DNA of 64,000 nt, from positions 310,001-374,000 of the forward strand of contig NZ_CP072467.1 in NCBI RefSeq assembly GCF_018437505.1, in the 5' to 3' direction. The position numbers and the translations under genes are program-made. Every line of letters starts with the position of its first letter. Within the stretch, counting starts at the first letter, position 1. The notes beneath the pieces are model-generated. The model did no database searches. It was not told where the DNA came from and worked only from the letters and a program-made list of their open reading frames with translations. Shown here piece by piece: positions 8,451-17,140 of the stretch. Source of the stretch: Spiractinospora alimapuensis (GTDB lineage Bacteria; Actinomycetota; Actinomycetes; Streptosporangiales; Streptosporangiaceae).

Positions 8451-9326
8451 ATGGCGGTGCGGCGAGAACGACGCCCGCGCGACCCCGAGGGGCGTATGCC
8501 GCTGATGGAGCATCTGCGGGAGCTGCGCAACCGGGTGTTCAAGGCCCTTCTCGGCATGGCCGTGGGGGTTGCCGTCGGGTTCCTGGTGTTCGAGCCGGTG
8601 TGGGAGTTCCTGCAGCGCCCCTACTGCGCGCTGCCCCAGTCCGCCCAGATGGACTCCGAGGGATGCCAGCTCATCTTCACCGGTGTCTTCGACGCGTTCT
8701 TCCTCCAACTGAAGGTCGCCGTGATGGTCGGGATCCTGGTCTCGGCCCCGGTGTGGATCTACCAGCTCTGGGCGTTCGTGACCCCGGCCCTGCGCGGCCG
8801 GGAGAAGCTGTACACGGTGTACTTCATGCTGCCGGCCGTCCTCCTATTCGCGGTCGGCGCGGCGCTCGCCTACTACATCTCCTCCCTCGCCCTGGAGGTC
8901 ATGTTCTCCTTCGCGCCCGAGGGCGCCGAGGCGCTGATCACGATCAGCAACTACCTCAACTACATGCTCACGATGATCCTCGCGTTCGGGCTCTCGTTCG
9001 TGCTGCCCCTGCTGGTCGTGGCCCTCAACCTGATGGGCGTGCTGCGCCACGCGACGATCGCGAAGTGGCGGCGCGTCGTCGTCTTCGTCGCGTTCGTGCT
9101 CGCCGCGGTGGTGACCCCCGCGGAGCCGGTGTCCATGCTGGTGCTCGGCGGGAGCATGGTGCTGCTGTTCGAGGTCGCCGAACTCATCGCGTTCCTCAAC
9201 GACCGGCGGCGTCGGGTCGCCGACCCGCTCTCGGAGCTCGACGACGACGAGATCTCCCCCCTGGACGAGGATGGGGACGTCGCCGCGGTGTCGGACTCGG
9301 TCCCGCCCAACGGTCCGCCGCGCTAG
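8451..9326 (+). CDS. tatC: Sec-independent translocase subunit TatC
   Basis: Multi-spanning receptor for twin-arginine signal peptides, 291 aa with six predicted membrane helices. The N-terminal cytoplasmic segment GRMPLMEHLRELRNRVFKA carries the conserved HLxELRxR motif. Later segments (VWIYQLWAFVTPALRGREK, NYLNYMLTMILAFGLSF, VVTPAEPVSMLVLGGSM) match the family. An acidic tail of about 35 residues follows the last helix. It lies in the tatA-tatC pair. Confidence 0.96.
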   Translation: MAVRRERRPRDPEGRMPLMEHLRELRNRVFKALLGMAVGVAVGFLVFEPVWEFLQRPYCALPQSAQMDSEGCQLIFTGVFDAFFLQLKVAVMVGILVSAPVWIYQLWAFVTPALRGREKLYTVYFMLPAVLLFAVGAALAYYISSLALEVMFSFAPEGAEALITISNYLNYMLTMILAFGLSFVLPLLVVALNLMGVLRHATIAKWRRVVVFVAFVLAAVVTPAEPVSMLVLGGSMVLLFEVAELIAFLNDRRRRVADPLSELDDDEISPLDEDGDVAAVSDSVPPNGPPR

Positions 9327-9424
9327 GGTCGGTGCCGACGGGATCGGATGGAGCCGCGCATGGGCCCCACTGGTGCGAAACCCGACACAGAGCCACCACA
9401 TTCGGGTCAGAAAGGTCGAACGAC

Positions 9425-9733
9425 GTGAGTGAGGGAATCCGCGACCTCCCACCGGAGGCGCAGGGAAACGAGAAGTGGCACGACACCACCGACGCGGTCT
9501 GGAAGCGCTCCTCGTTGTCGTCGGAGGACTCCGACGCCATCGTCGAGGTCGCGAAGTTCGACGACGGATTCCGGGCGGTACGCGACGGGAAGAACCCCGA
9601 GAAGGGAATCCTGTTCTTCACCCCGGCCGAATGGGAGGCGTTCGTCCTCGGGGCGAAGGACGGCGAGTTCGACATTCCAGAGGAGTACCTCACGGAGGAA
9701 GAGGCGGCCATCCAGCGCGGGGAACGCCCCTGA
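9425..9733 (+). CDS. DUF397 domain protein
   Basis: Small acidic protein of 102 aa with one DUF397 domain: WKRSSLSSEDSDAIVEVAKF, then FRAVRDGKNPEKGILFF and TPAEWEAFVLGAKDGEFD. DUF397 proteins are abundant in actinomycetes and are usually encoded next to an XRE-type regulator; no such partner is present here. The start GTG 9425 has AGAAAGG upstream. A strong hairpin follows at 9740-9760, so it is probably the last gene of the tat transcript. Its biochemical role is unknown. Confidence 0.85.
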   Translation: MSEGIRDLPPEAQGNEKWHDTTDAVWKRSSLSSEDSDAIVEVAKFDDGFRAVRDGKNPEKGILFFTPAEWEAFVLGAKDGEFDIPEEYLTEEEAAIQRGERP

Positions 9734-9739
9734 TCCACT

Positions 9740-9760
9740 CGCGGGGGCACCGCCCCCGCG
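9740..9760 (+). terminator. Hairpin terminator after the DUF397 gene
   Basis: Perfect 9-bp stem CGCGGGGGC / GCCCCCGCG with a 3-nt loop, 6 nt after the DUF397 stop. There is no U-tract, as is usual in high-GC actinobacteria. Confidence 0.65.
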
Positions 9761-9794
9761 CCGCACCACTCGTCCACCACGCCGTCGGAAGCCG

Positions 9795-12600
9795 ATGACC
9801 AGCCACGCAGCTCGTTACGCCGAGTTCAAGCGGCGACAGGCCGCCACCAGCCACACCATCCGGGAGTTCAACGAACTCTACGGGTTCGAGTTCGACCCGT
9901 TCCAGGTCAGGGGGTGCCAGGCACTGGAACGCGGCCACGGGGTCCTCGTGGCGGCCCCCACCGGTTCCGGAAAGACCGTCGTGGGGGAGTTCGCCGTCCA
10001 CCTGGCGTTGGAGCGGCACCAAGTGCTTCTACACCACCCCCATCAAGGCGTTGTCGAACCAGAAGTACAACGACCTCGTCCGTCGCTACGGCGAGGATCA
10101 GGTCGGGTTGCTGACCGGCGACAACAGCGTCAACGGTGAGGCGCCCATCGTCGTCATGACGACCGAGGTCCTGCGCAACATGCTCTACGCGGGCTCGGCG
10201 ACGCTCCGTGGGCTGTCCTACGTCGTGCTGGACGAGGTGCACTACCTCGCCGACCGGTTCCGCGGCGCCGTCTGGGAGGAAGTGATCATTCACCTTCCCG
10301 AGTCGGTGCACGTCGTGGCGCTCTCGGCCACCGTGAGCAACGCGGAGGAGTTCGGGGAGTGGCTACAACAGGTCCGTGGCGACACCACGGTCATCGTCGA
10401 CGAGAAGCGCCCCGTCCCGCTGTGGCAGCACATGATGGTCGGCAACCGGCTCCACGACCTCTTCACCAGCCTCGAACCCGATGATGAGGACACCGAGGAC
10501 ACTGGCGGTCGACGGCGCAAACGCGCCCGGTCGCGGGACGAGCCCGCGACCGTGGTGGAGTCCGACGGCGAACGGATGCGGGTCAACCCGCGGTTGACGC
10601 GGCTGGCGCGAGACGACGACCGGCTGACGCAGCTCGCCCAGCGACGGCGTCACCCCCGGGCGCGCGGACGCGTCCGTCCCCGCTCCACCTACACGCCGGC
10701 CGGGCGGGCCGAGGCCATCCAGATCCTCGACGACGACGGGCTGCTGCCCGCGATCGTCTTCATCTTCTCCCGGGCCGGCTGCGACGCCGCGGTCCGCGAG
10801 TGCGTCGGTGCCAACCTCACCCTCACCGACGCCGAGGAGGCCCAACGCATCCGTGATCTCGTCGAGGAACGGTGCGTCGACATTCCCCAGGCCGACCGCG
10901 CCGTGGTGGGCTACAACGAGTGGCTCGCCGGACTGGAGCGTGGGATCTCCGCCCACCACGCGGGGATGTTGCCCCCCTTCAAGGAGGTCGTGGAGGAACT
11001 CTTCTCCGTCGGCCTGATCCGTGCCGTGTTCGCGACCGAGACCCTGGCGCTGGGTATCAACATGCCCGCCCGCACGGTCCTCATCGAGAAGCTCGACAAG
11101 TGGAACGGCGAGGAGCACGCGGATCTCACGCCCGGGGAGTACACACAGCTCACCGGACGGGCTGGGCGTCGCGGCATCGACGTGGAGGGTCACGCGGTCG
11201 TGCTGTGGCAGCCGGGCACCGACCCCGAACGCGTGGCCGGTCTCGCCAGCACCCGCACCTATCCGCTCAACTCCAGCTTCCAACCGTCCTACAACATGGC
11301 GGCGAACCTGGTCGGCCAGGTGGGTCGCGCCCGTAGCCGGCGCATGCTGGAGTCCTCCTTCGCCCAGTTCCAGGCCGACCGCGCGGTCGTCGGACTCACC
11401 CGTCGACTTCGCAAGCAGGAGGAAGCGCTGGAGGGTTACGCGGCGTCGGCGGCGTGCCACCTCGGCGACTTCATGGAGTACGCGCGTGTGCGCCGTCGGC
11501 TCTCCGACCTGGAGTCGCAGGCATCCCGCAACCGCAAGGGCGCCCGCCGCGCCGAGACCCGACGGTCCCTGGAACGCCTGCGGGCCGGGGACGTCATCGA
11601 GGTGCCGTCGGGGCGTCGTTCCGGTGTGGCCGTCGTCCTCGACCCGGGCCTCGGCGACTCTCCCGCGCCGCTGGTCCTCAGCACCAACCGGCAGGCGCGC
11701 CGGCTCAACCTCAGCGATTTCTCCGCGCCGGTGGAGCCGTTCACCCGCCTGCGCATCCCCAGGGGCTTCTCCGCGCGTTCCGCGCAGGGCCGCCGAGACC
11801 TCGCCTCGCGTCTGCGCGAGCGCGTGGCCGACAGTCCAGAGCCCCGCCGTGCCCGCACGCGCGACTCCAGTCCCGACCCGGAGATCGACCAACTGCGGGG
11901 CGAGCTGCGCCAGCATCCCTGTCACGGATGCGCGGACCGTGAGGACCACGCCCGCTGGGCGGAACGGTACTTCCGCCTCGCCAAGGAGACCGAGGGCCTG
12001 CGCCGAACGGTGCAGGGACGCACCCACGTCATCGCCCGCACCTTCGACCGGGTGTGCGCGGTACTGGAGCAGTTGGGCTACCTGCACGACGACACCGTCA
12101 CCTCCGACGGGCGCCTGCTGGCCACGATCTACTCCGAGTTGGACCTCCTCGTCGCCGAGTGCCTCCGCCGCGGGCTCTGGGACGAGCTGGACCCGGCGGA
12201 CCTCGCGGCGTGTGTCTCCGCGCTGGTCTACGAACCGCGACGTGGCGACGACCTGTCCCCCCGCGTTCCCCGCGGAGCGGAGGACACACTGCGCGAGATG
12301 ATCCGCCTGTGGGGGGAGTTGCACGAGACCGAGCAGGAGCACAAGGTGTCGTTCCTGCGGGAACCCGACGTCGGTTTCGCCTGGACCACCCACCGGTGGG
12401 TCAGCGGAACCCCGCTCGAGCGGCTCCTCCGCGAGTCGGGCATGCCCGCGGGGGACTTCGTCCGCGCCACCAAGCAACTCGTGGACCTCTTGGGACAGAT
12501 CGCGGACGCCGCGCCGCCCGAAGGCGGCCTCCGCCGCACCGCCCGCGCCGCGATGAACGCCGCGAACCGCAGCGTCGTGGCCTACACAGCGGTGACCTGA
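9795..12600 (+). CDS. helY: Ski2-like DEAD/DEAH helicase (HelY type), interrupted by a frameshift
   Basis: Superfamily 2 helicase related to mycobacterial HelY, about 935 aa if continuous. ATG 9795 begins MTSHAARYAEFKRR. Walker A is VAAPTGSGKT, motif II DEVHYL, motif III LSATVSNAEEFG, motif VI QLTGRAGRRGID. The frame breaks at about 10015-10017: upstream it ends EFAVHLALER, and downstream resumes KCFYTTPIKALSNQKYNDL in another frame. Inserting two G bases after CGG would give ERGTKCFYTTP, as in relatives. Everything else looks intact, so either a recent 2-nt deletion or a sequencing error is likely. If real, translation could restart only downstream (for example 10051), without Walker A. Confidence 0.88.
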
Positions 12601-12806
12601 CGGGGGATCCCCAATGCCGGGGGTCCAGACCCCACAGGAATCGCGGACTCGCCCCGTCCTCAGTCCGAGGTCACGCCATGACCCAGCCAGACAAAAGTGG
12701 ACACAAGCCGACCGCTTCCCCGTGGCTCACGCCGCGTGAAGCAGCCACATCAGTCCCTGACCATCGCGAAACGGTAACACCCCCAAAGAACACCAGGTCG
12801 CGTCCT
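12601..12806 (+). promoter_or_regulatory. Leader region upstream of the CRISPR array (putative)
   Basis: This 206-bp stretch has no gene. It lies 5' of the first intact repeat, on the side of the array where repeats are identical, which is where a leader belongs. The 60 bases next to the array are less GC-rich (for example GCGAAACGGTAACAC). No specific promoter or integration site could be identified. Confidence 0.4.
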
Positions 12807-13777
12807 GTGAGCCCCGCACGCGCGGGGATGGACCGGTCACCACGCTCTCGGAGGAGGTTTTCCTCCGCGTGAGCCCCGCACGCGCGGGGATGGACCGCCA
12901 CTCCTCGTCGGCCAGGTTGAACGAATACTGTGAGCCCCGCACGCGCGGGGATGGACCGTCGCAACGATGCGGAGATGATCCGCCGGATGGCGTGAGCCCC
13001 GCACGCGCGGGGATGGACCGGCCCGCGAGGTAGCCGACCTGGCCCATCAACGGTGAGCCCCGCACGCGCGGGGATGGACCGTATCGCCTCCACGCCGCCG
13101 GATACGAACTGCCGTAAGCCCCGCGCCCGCGGGGATGGACCCCCGGCGGCGGTGGAGTATCGCCAGTCGCATCTGTAAGCCCCGCGCTCGCGGGGATGGA
13201 TCATTCCGTGGATTCGCGACGCCTCGGCGGGGATGGACCGGCACGGACGCAACGGCGCTGCGACCCCCTTCGGTAAGCCTCGCGCCTGCGGGGATGGACC
13301 GTACAGGGGCCGCGCAGGACACCTGCCCGGTGGCGTGAGCCCCGCGTCCGCGTGGACGGACCTCACTAACGCCGGCGCGACGCCGGAGCCGGGGCCGCAG
13401 CCGCAGCCGCAGGATGTAAGCCTCGCGCCCGCGCGGATGGACCGTACGAGGTGCCCGAGGTCCTCGCGTGCGAGCGTGAGGCTGGACGGACCGGCCAGCC
13501 ATGCCCGCGTTCGCGCGAGCCCCGGTCGCCGGAATGGACTGCGGATGGCCGAGGTTGAGGAGGCCTATAGGCCCTGAGCCCCGCCCTGCGGGATGAACCT
13601 TCGCTGGGGCGGATTGGGAGGGCCAGCGAGCCCCGAGCAGGGGCGGGGACGGGCCGGGGTGATGTGGGCCAACACCTTCACCTCGTGTGAGTCCCGCGCG
13701 TGCGGGCTCCCGATCGTCGTCGCCCCTCGACGCGGTGCCGTGCTCGGGAGGAGCCCCGCGCACAGATCGGTGGGGGT
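12807..13777 (+). CRISPR. Type I-E-like CRISPR array with decayed 3' half
   Basis: The repeat is 29 nt, starting GTGAGCCCC and ending GGGGATGGACCG, with a CCCCGC/GCGGGG hairpin. Repeats 1-5 (12807, 12869, 12930, 12992, 13053) are identical; spacers are 32-33 nt. Repeats 6 (13114), 7 (13175), 9 (13273), 10 (13335) and 11 (13416) carry several substitutions. Repeats 8 (about 13217-13240) and 12 (13476-13493) have internal deletions. Fossil repeats continue at about 13513, 13574, 13626, 13687 and 13749. Repeat orientation and the decay direction both put the leader at the low-coordinate end. The repeat pattern resembles type I-E; no cas gene is in the window. Confidence 0.95.
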
Positions 13778-14144
13778 GGAGAACCGCGCGGGTTGATGGG
13801 GGACCGGAAGGCCAGGAAGTTTCTCCTCTCGAGGAAGCTCACGGCACGCGGTGTCTTGGCCGGTGCTGGTCAACGAGACCCGGCCAACGAAAGACCCGTG
13901 TCCGATGCGGGCGGTCCTCGAGACCGGCGATCGGCGAAACGGCTTCCGGCCGGGGCGCCATCACCGGGTGACGGAGACGCGTTCGTCGTCGTCCCGCTGG
14001 ACGGCCCGGAAGAGGGGATGGTTTGGGACGGTGTTCTTCCCCGTGTGGCCGGGGTTCGAACGCGGGGGAGTCTGGGTGGCGGGCCAGCGTCGAGGGGCGG
14101 AGCGCGCCGTGGGGGGTTGATCCGTGCCGCGTCGCCCGGCCGGG
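13778..14144. other. Gene-free stretch between CRISPR remnant and ABC genes
   Basis: No open frame here has a recognisable protein, plausible start or consistent codon bias, and I see no further clear repeats beyond about 13777. It may be older, more decayed CRISPR trailer or plain intergenic DNA. Confidence 0.5.
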
Positions 14145-14201
14145 AGCGGAATCTCCGCTATTGACGGCGTTTCCTCGTCCCGCCATCATGGTGGCCACCA
14201 T
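14145..14201 (+). promoter_or_regulatory. Candidate promoter with overlapping palindromic operator
   Basis: AGCGGA-ATC-TCCGCT (14145-14159) is a perfect inverted repeat. It is followed by TTGACG (14161-14166), 17 nt and CATCAT (14184-14189). A perfect 14-bp palindrome ATGGTGGCCACCAT (14188-14201) overlaps the -10 end and presumed start point, a classical repressor position. The downstream gene is the sugar ABC ATPase at 14329. No regulator gene is adjacent. Confidence 0.45.
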
Positions 14202-14328
14202 CACATGGACCCCGCTGGTCCCCATCAGTCCCGCCCCGTGTTCGCCGGCCCCGTCGGCCGCACGCGGGGGCGTACGGAGGCGTCCATGACGCGTCGCGGC
14301 GCGTGAGCCCACACCGTGGAGGTAGTTG

Positions 14329-15618
14329 GTGGACAGCGTCTCCCTGCGCGGGGTCACGAAGGTCTTCGAGGACGGGACCCGGGCGGTCGACGGGGTCGAC
14401 CTCGACATCGAGGCCGGCGAGTCGATGGTGCTGCTCGGGCCGTCGGGGTGCGGCAAGTCCACCCTGCTGCGTCTGGTCGCGGGGCTGGAGGACCCGACGG
14501 ACGGCGACATCCTCCTCTCCGGTGAGCGGGCCAACGACCGACCGCCCCGTGACCGCGGGGTGGCGATGATTTTCCAGGACTTCGCGCTGTACCCGCACAT
14601 GAGCGTGCGGGAGAACATCTCCTTCCCCCTGGTCGTGCGGCGGGTGCCGCGCCAGCGGGCCGGGCAGCGCGTGGAGTCCATCGCCGAGGGGCTCGGCCTG
14701 GACCAGCTCCTGGCCCGACGCCCCGGCCAACTCTCCGGCGGGCAACGCCAGCGTGTCGCCATGGGGCGAGCCCTCGCCCGCGACCCCAGCCTGTTCCTGC
14801 TCGACGAACCCCTCTCCAACCTGGACTCGGTGCTGCGGCAGGAACTCCGCCAGGAGATGTCGGCCGCGATCCGCCAGCTCGGGATCACCACCCTCTACGT
14901 CACCCACGACCAGGTGGAGGCGCTGAGTTTCGCGGACCGGATCGCCGTGCTGCGCGCCGGGACGATCGCGGACCTCGGCAGCGCCGAACGCGTGTATCGC
15001 GCGCCGGCGAACACCTACGTGGCGACCTTCCTCGGCACCCCCCGCATGCCGCTGCTCAGCGCGCGGGTGGAGGCGCTTCCCGACCACCAGGTACGCCTCC
15101 ACCTCGGCAGCCAGTCGCTCCTGGTTCCGGGGACCGACTTCCGGACCCGGCGTCTGGCCCACTTCCACAGCGAGAGCGTCACGGTGGGGATCCGCCCCGA
15201 GGCCATCCGACCGGTCGCGGAGCAGACCGCCGAGACCCTGCGCTGCCGTACCGAGCACGTGGAGCACCTCGGGCACGAGTCGGTGGCCTACATGGCCACG
15301 GACGCCGCGCCCGTGCACGTCCCCGACGCCGAGATGTCACCGACCACGGTCGGCGACGCCGAGGGCCACGTTCAGGGGACCGTCGGTCCGTGGGAACGGC
15401 TCCGTCGGCTGGGTGGGACGCTGACCCGAACTCCCCAGGAGTCGACCGCCGAACCGTCGGAGTCGGGTCGGCACCAGCGGGTCGACGCCAACCTCGCGGT
15501 CCGGCTGGCTCCCCACCCGGGGCTGAAGGTCGGCGACTGGCTCGCCCTCGCGGTCGACCTGCCCCAGGTTCACTTCTTCGACCCCCGCGGCCGACGCATC
15601 GACGTCGGCCCCCGCTGA
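14329..15618 (+). CDS. Sugar ABC transporter ATP-binding protein (MalK/UgpC type), paralogue 1
   Basis: ATPase of a CUT1-type carbohydrate importer, 429 aa. Walker A is GPSGCGKST, the signature [16 protein letters not shown], Walker [13 protein letters not shown], and the H-loop [11 protein letters not shown]-terminal regulatory MOP/TOBE-type region extends to about 429, longer than usual because of an insertion rich in Glu/Thr/Pro. The start GTG 14329 is 6 nt after GGAGG; TTG 14326 is also in frame. It is followed by an AT-rich gap and a second, separate ATPase gene. The substrate is unknown. Confidence 0.88.
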   Translation: MDSVSLRGVTKVFEDGTRAVDGVDLDIEAGESMVLLGPSGCGKSTLLRLVAGLEDPTDGDILLSGERANDRPPRDRGVAMIFQDFALYPHMSVRENISFPLVVRRVPRQRAGQRVESIAEGLGLDQLLARRPGQLSGGQRQRVAMGRALARDPSLFLLDEPLSNLDSVLRQELRQEMSAAIRQLGITTLYVTHDQVEALSFADRIAVLRAGTIADLGSAERVYRAPANTYVATFLGTPRMPLLSARVEALPDHQVRLHLGSQSLLVPGTDFRTRRLAHFHSESVTVGIRPEAIRPVAEQTAETLRCRTEHVEHLGHESVAYMATDAAPVHVPDAEMSPTTVGDAEGHVQGTVGPWERLRRLGGTLTRTPQESTAEPSESGRHQRVDANLAVRLAPHPGLKVGDWLALAVDLPQVHFFDPRGRRIDVGPR

Positions 15619-15904
15619 CTCGACCCCCGCGGGCGGCGGATCGACGGTGGCGACTCGGGCACCCGACCGTCAATTACCGATTATATAACCGCGAAACGGA
15701 TTGATAACGGCGGCTTTCTGGGTCTTTAGTATCCCACTATTCCGTGATACCACAGTTTCCGTTAGTGCGAGTCGGAGGTCGTTCGTTGATTGGGCGACTT
15801 TGGTGGATTCGTCGCATGAGTCATGATTAGTCACCCCTGACTGGCTCGCTCGCGGCGAACAGGCCCAATAATGCGGAACCGAGGGCAGAGCGGGTGGGAT
15901 ATTC
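15619..15904 (+). promoter_or_regulatory. AT-rich intergenic control region before the sugar ABC operon
   Basis: This 286-bp gap drops to roughly 48% GC around 15661-15720, far below its surroundings. It contains GTATCCC-N8-GTGATAC (15729-15750), an inverted repeat with one mismatch, and the partly symmetric TGAGTCATGATTAGTCA near 15815. Such sites fit a local sugar-responsive repressor, but none is encoded nearby. The first 32 bp repeat the 3' end of the preceding gene. Confidence 0.4.
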
Positions 15905-17140
15905 GTGGCTGAGGTGAGCCTGACCTCCGTCAGTAAGACGTATCCGGACGGCACGCACGCGGTGCGGGACCTCGATCTCGACATCGCCGACGGCGAGTTC
16001 CTCGTCCTCGTCGGCCCCTCGGGGTGCGGGAAGTCGACGGCGTTGCGCATGGTCGCGGGTCTCGAGGCCATCAGCAGCGGAGAACTGCGCATCGGCGGGC
16101 GCCACGTCAACAACGTCGCCGCGCGTGACCGGGACGTCGCCATGGTTTTCCAAAGCTACGCGCTGTATCCGCACCTCAGTGTTCGGGACAACATTGGTTT
16201 CGGTCTGCAACTGCGAAAAGTCCGAAAAGCGGAGATCAATCAACGGGTCGAGGCCGTCGCCCATACTCTGGGACTGTTTGAGCATCTCGACCGAAAACCC
16301 CGCAATCTCTCCGGTGGTCAACGCCAGCGCGTCGCCATGGGCCGCGCGATCGTGCGAAATCCCCAGGCGTTCCTCATGGACGAGCCGCTGTCCAATCTGG
16401 ACGCGAAACTGCGGGTCCAGATGCGGGCCGAGATTTCGCGGCTGCAACGCGAACTCGGCGTCACGACGCTCTACGTGACCCACGACCAGGTCGAGGCGAT
16501 GACGCTCGGTGATCGGGTCGCGGTGATCAAGAAGGGCGTCCTGCAACAGGTGGCCGCGCCCCAGGAGCTCTACGAGCACCCCGTCAACCTCTTCGTGGCC
16601 GGCTTCATCGGCTCGCCCGCCATGAACCTCGTCCAGGGCACCATCGAGTCGGGCGACGGTGACGCGGCCCACCACCTGCGCCTGGGGTCCCAGCGCATCC
16701 CTCTACCCGACAGCGTGCTCGCCCGCACACCCGGTCTGCGCGCCGCGGTGGGCACCGCCGTCGCCGTCGGCATCCGCCCCGAGGACATGGAGGACGCCAG
16801 CGTCGCCGACGCCGAGCCGGGACCAACCCTCGGCTCGACCGCCGAGCTGGTCGAGGCTCTCGGAGCGGAACTGCTCGTCCACTTCGTGCTGGACGCCGCC
16901 GACGTCGTCACCGAGGACACCAAGGAGCTCGCCCGCGACGTGGGACAGGAGCTCACCGAGGGGGAGGAGACGGCGACCACTCCGATGATCGCGCGGTTCA
17001 GCCCCCGTTCGCCGGTACAGGAGGGCGCCTCGGTTCGGGTGCGCTTCGATCCCGAACGCCTCTACTTCTTCGACCTGGCCACGGGCGAGGCGTTCGACAG
17101 CGCCGACCGGACGCCCACCCAAATGAGAGGGGACGCGTGA
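15905..17140 (+). CDS. Sugar ABC transporter ATP-binding protein (MalK/UgpC type), paralogue 2
   Basis: First gene of a four-gene carbohydrate import operon, 411 aa. Walker [10 protein letters not shown], signature [16 protein letters not shown], Walker [14 protein letters not shown]-loop YVTHDQVEA, then a TOBE-type C-terminus ending in RLYFFDLATGEAFD. Its stop overlaps the start of the binding-protein gene (TGATG at 17138-17142). Bases about 16141-16345 use many A/T-ending codons, unlike the rest of the gene. GTG 15905 follows a weak GGGTGGG site. Confidence 0.9.
   Translation: MAEVSLTSVSKTYPDGTHAVRDLDLDIADGEFLVLVGPSGCGKSTALRMVAGLEAISSGELRIGGRHVNNVAARDRDVAMVFQSYALYPHLSVRDNIGFGLQLRKVRKAEINQRVEAVAHTLGLFEHLDRKPRNLSGGQRQRVAMGRAIVRNPQAFLMDEPLSNLDAKLRVQMRAEISRLQRELGVTTLYVTHDQVEAMTLGDRVAVIKKGVLQQVAAPQELYEHPVNLFVAGFIGSPAMNLVQGTIESGDGDAAHHLRLGSQRIPLPDSVLARTPGLRAAVGTAVAVGIRPEDMEDASVADAEPGPTLGSTAELVEALGAELLVHFVLDAADVVTEDTKELARDVGQELTEGEETATTPMIARFSPRSPVQEGASVRVRFDPERLYFFDLATGEAFDSADRTPTQMRGDA

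Noticed and set aside
10363-12477. 704-codon minus-strand frame opposite helY
   Set aside because: Antisense shadow of a conserved helicase.
12611-12640. GGGGATCCCC and GGGGTC-CA-GACCCC as a helY terminator
   Set aside because: Stems too short and loops unfavourable; kept only as part of the putative leader region.
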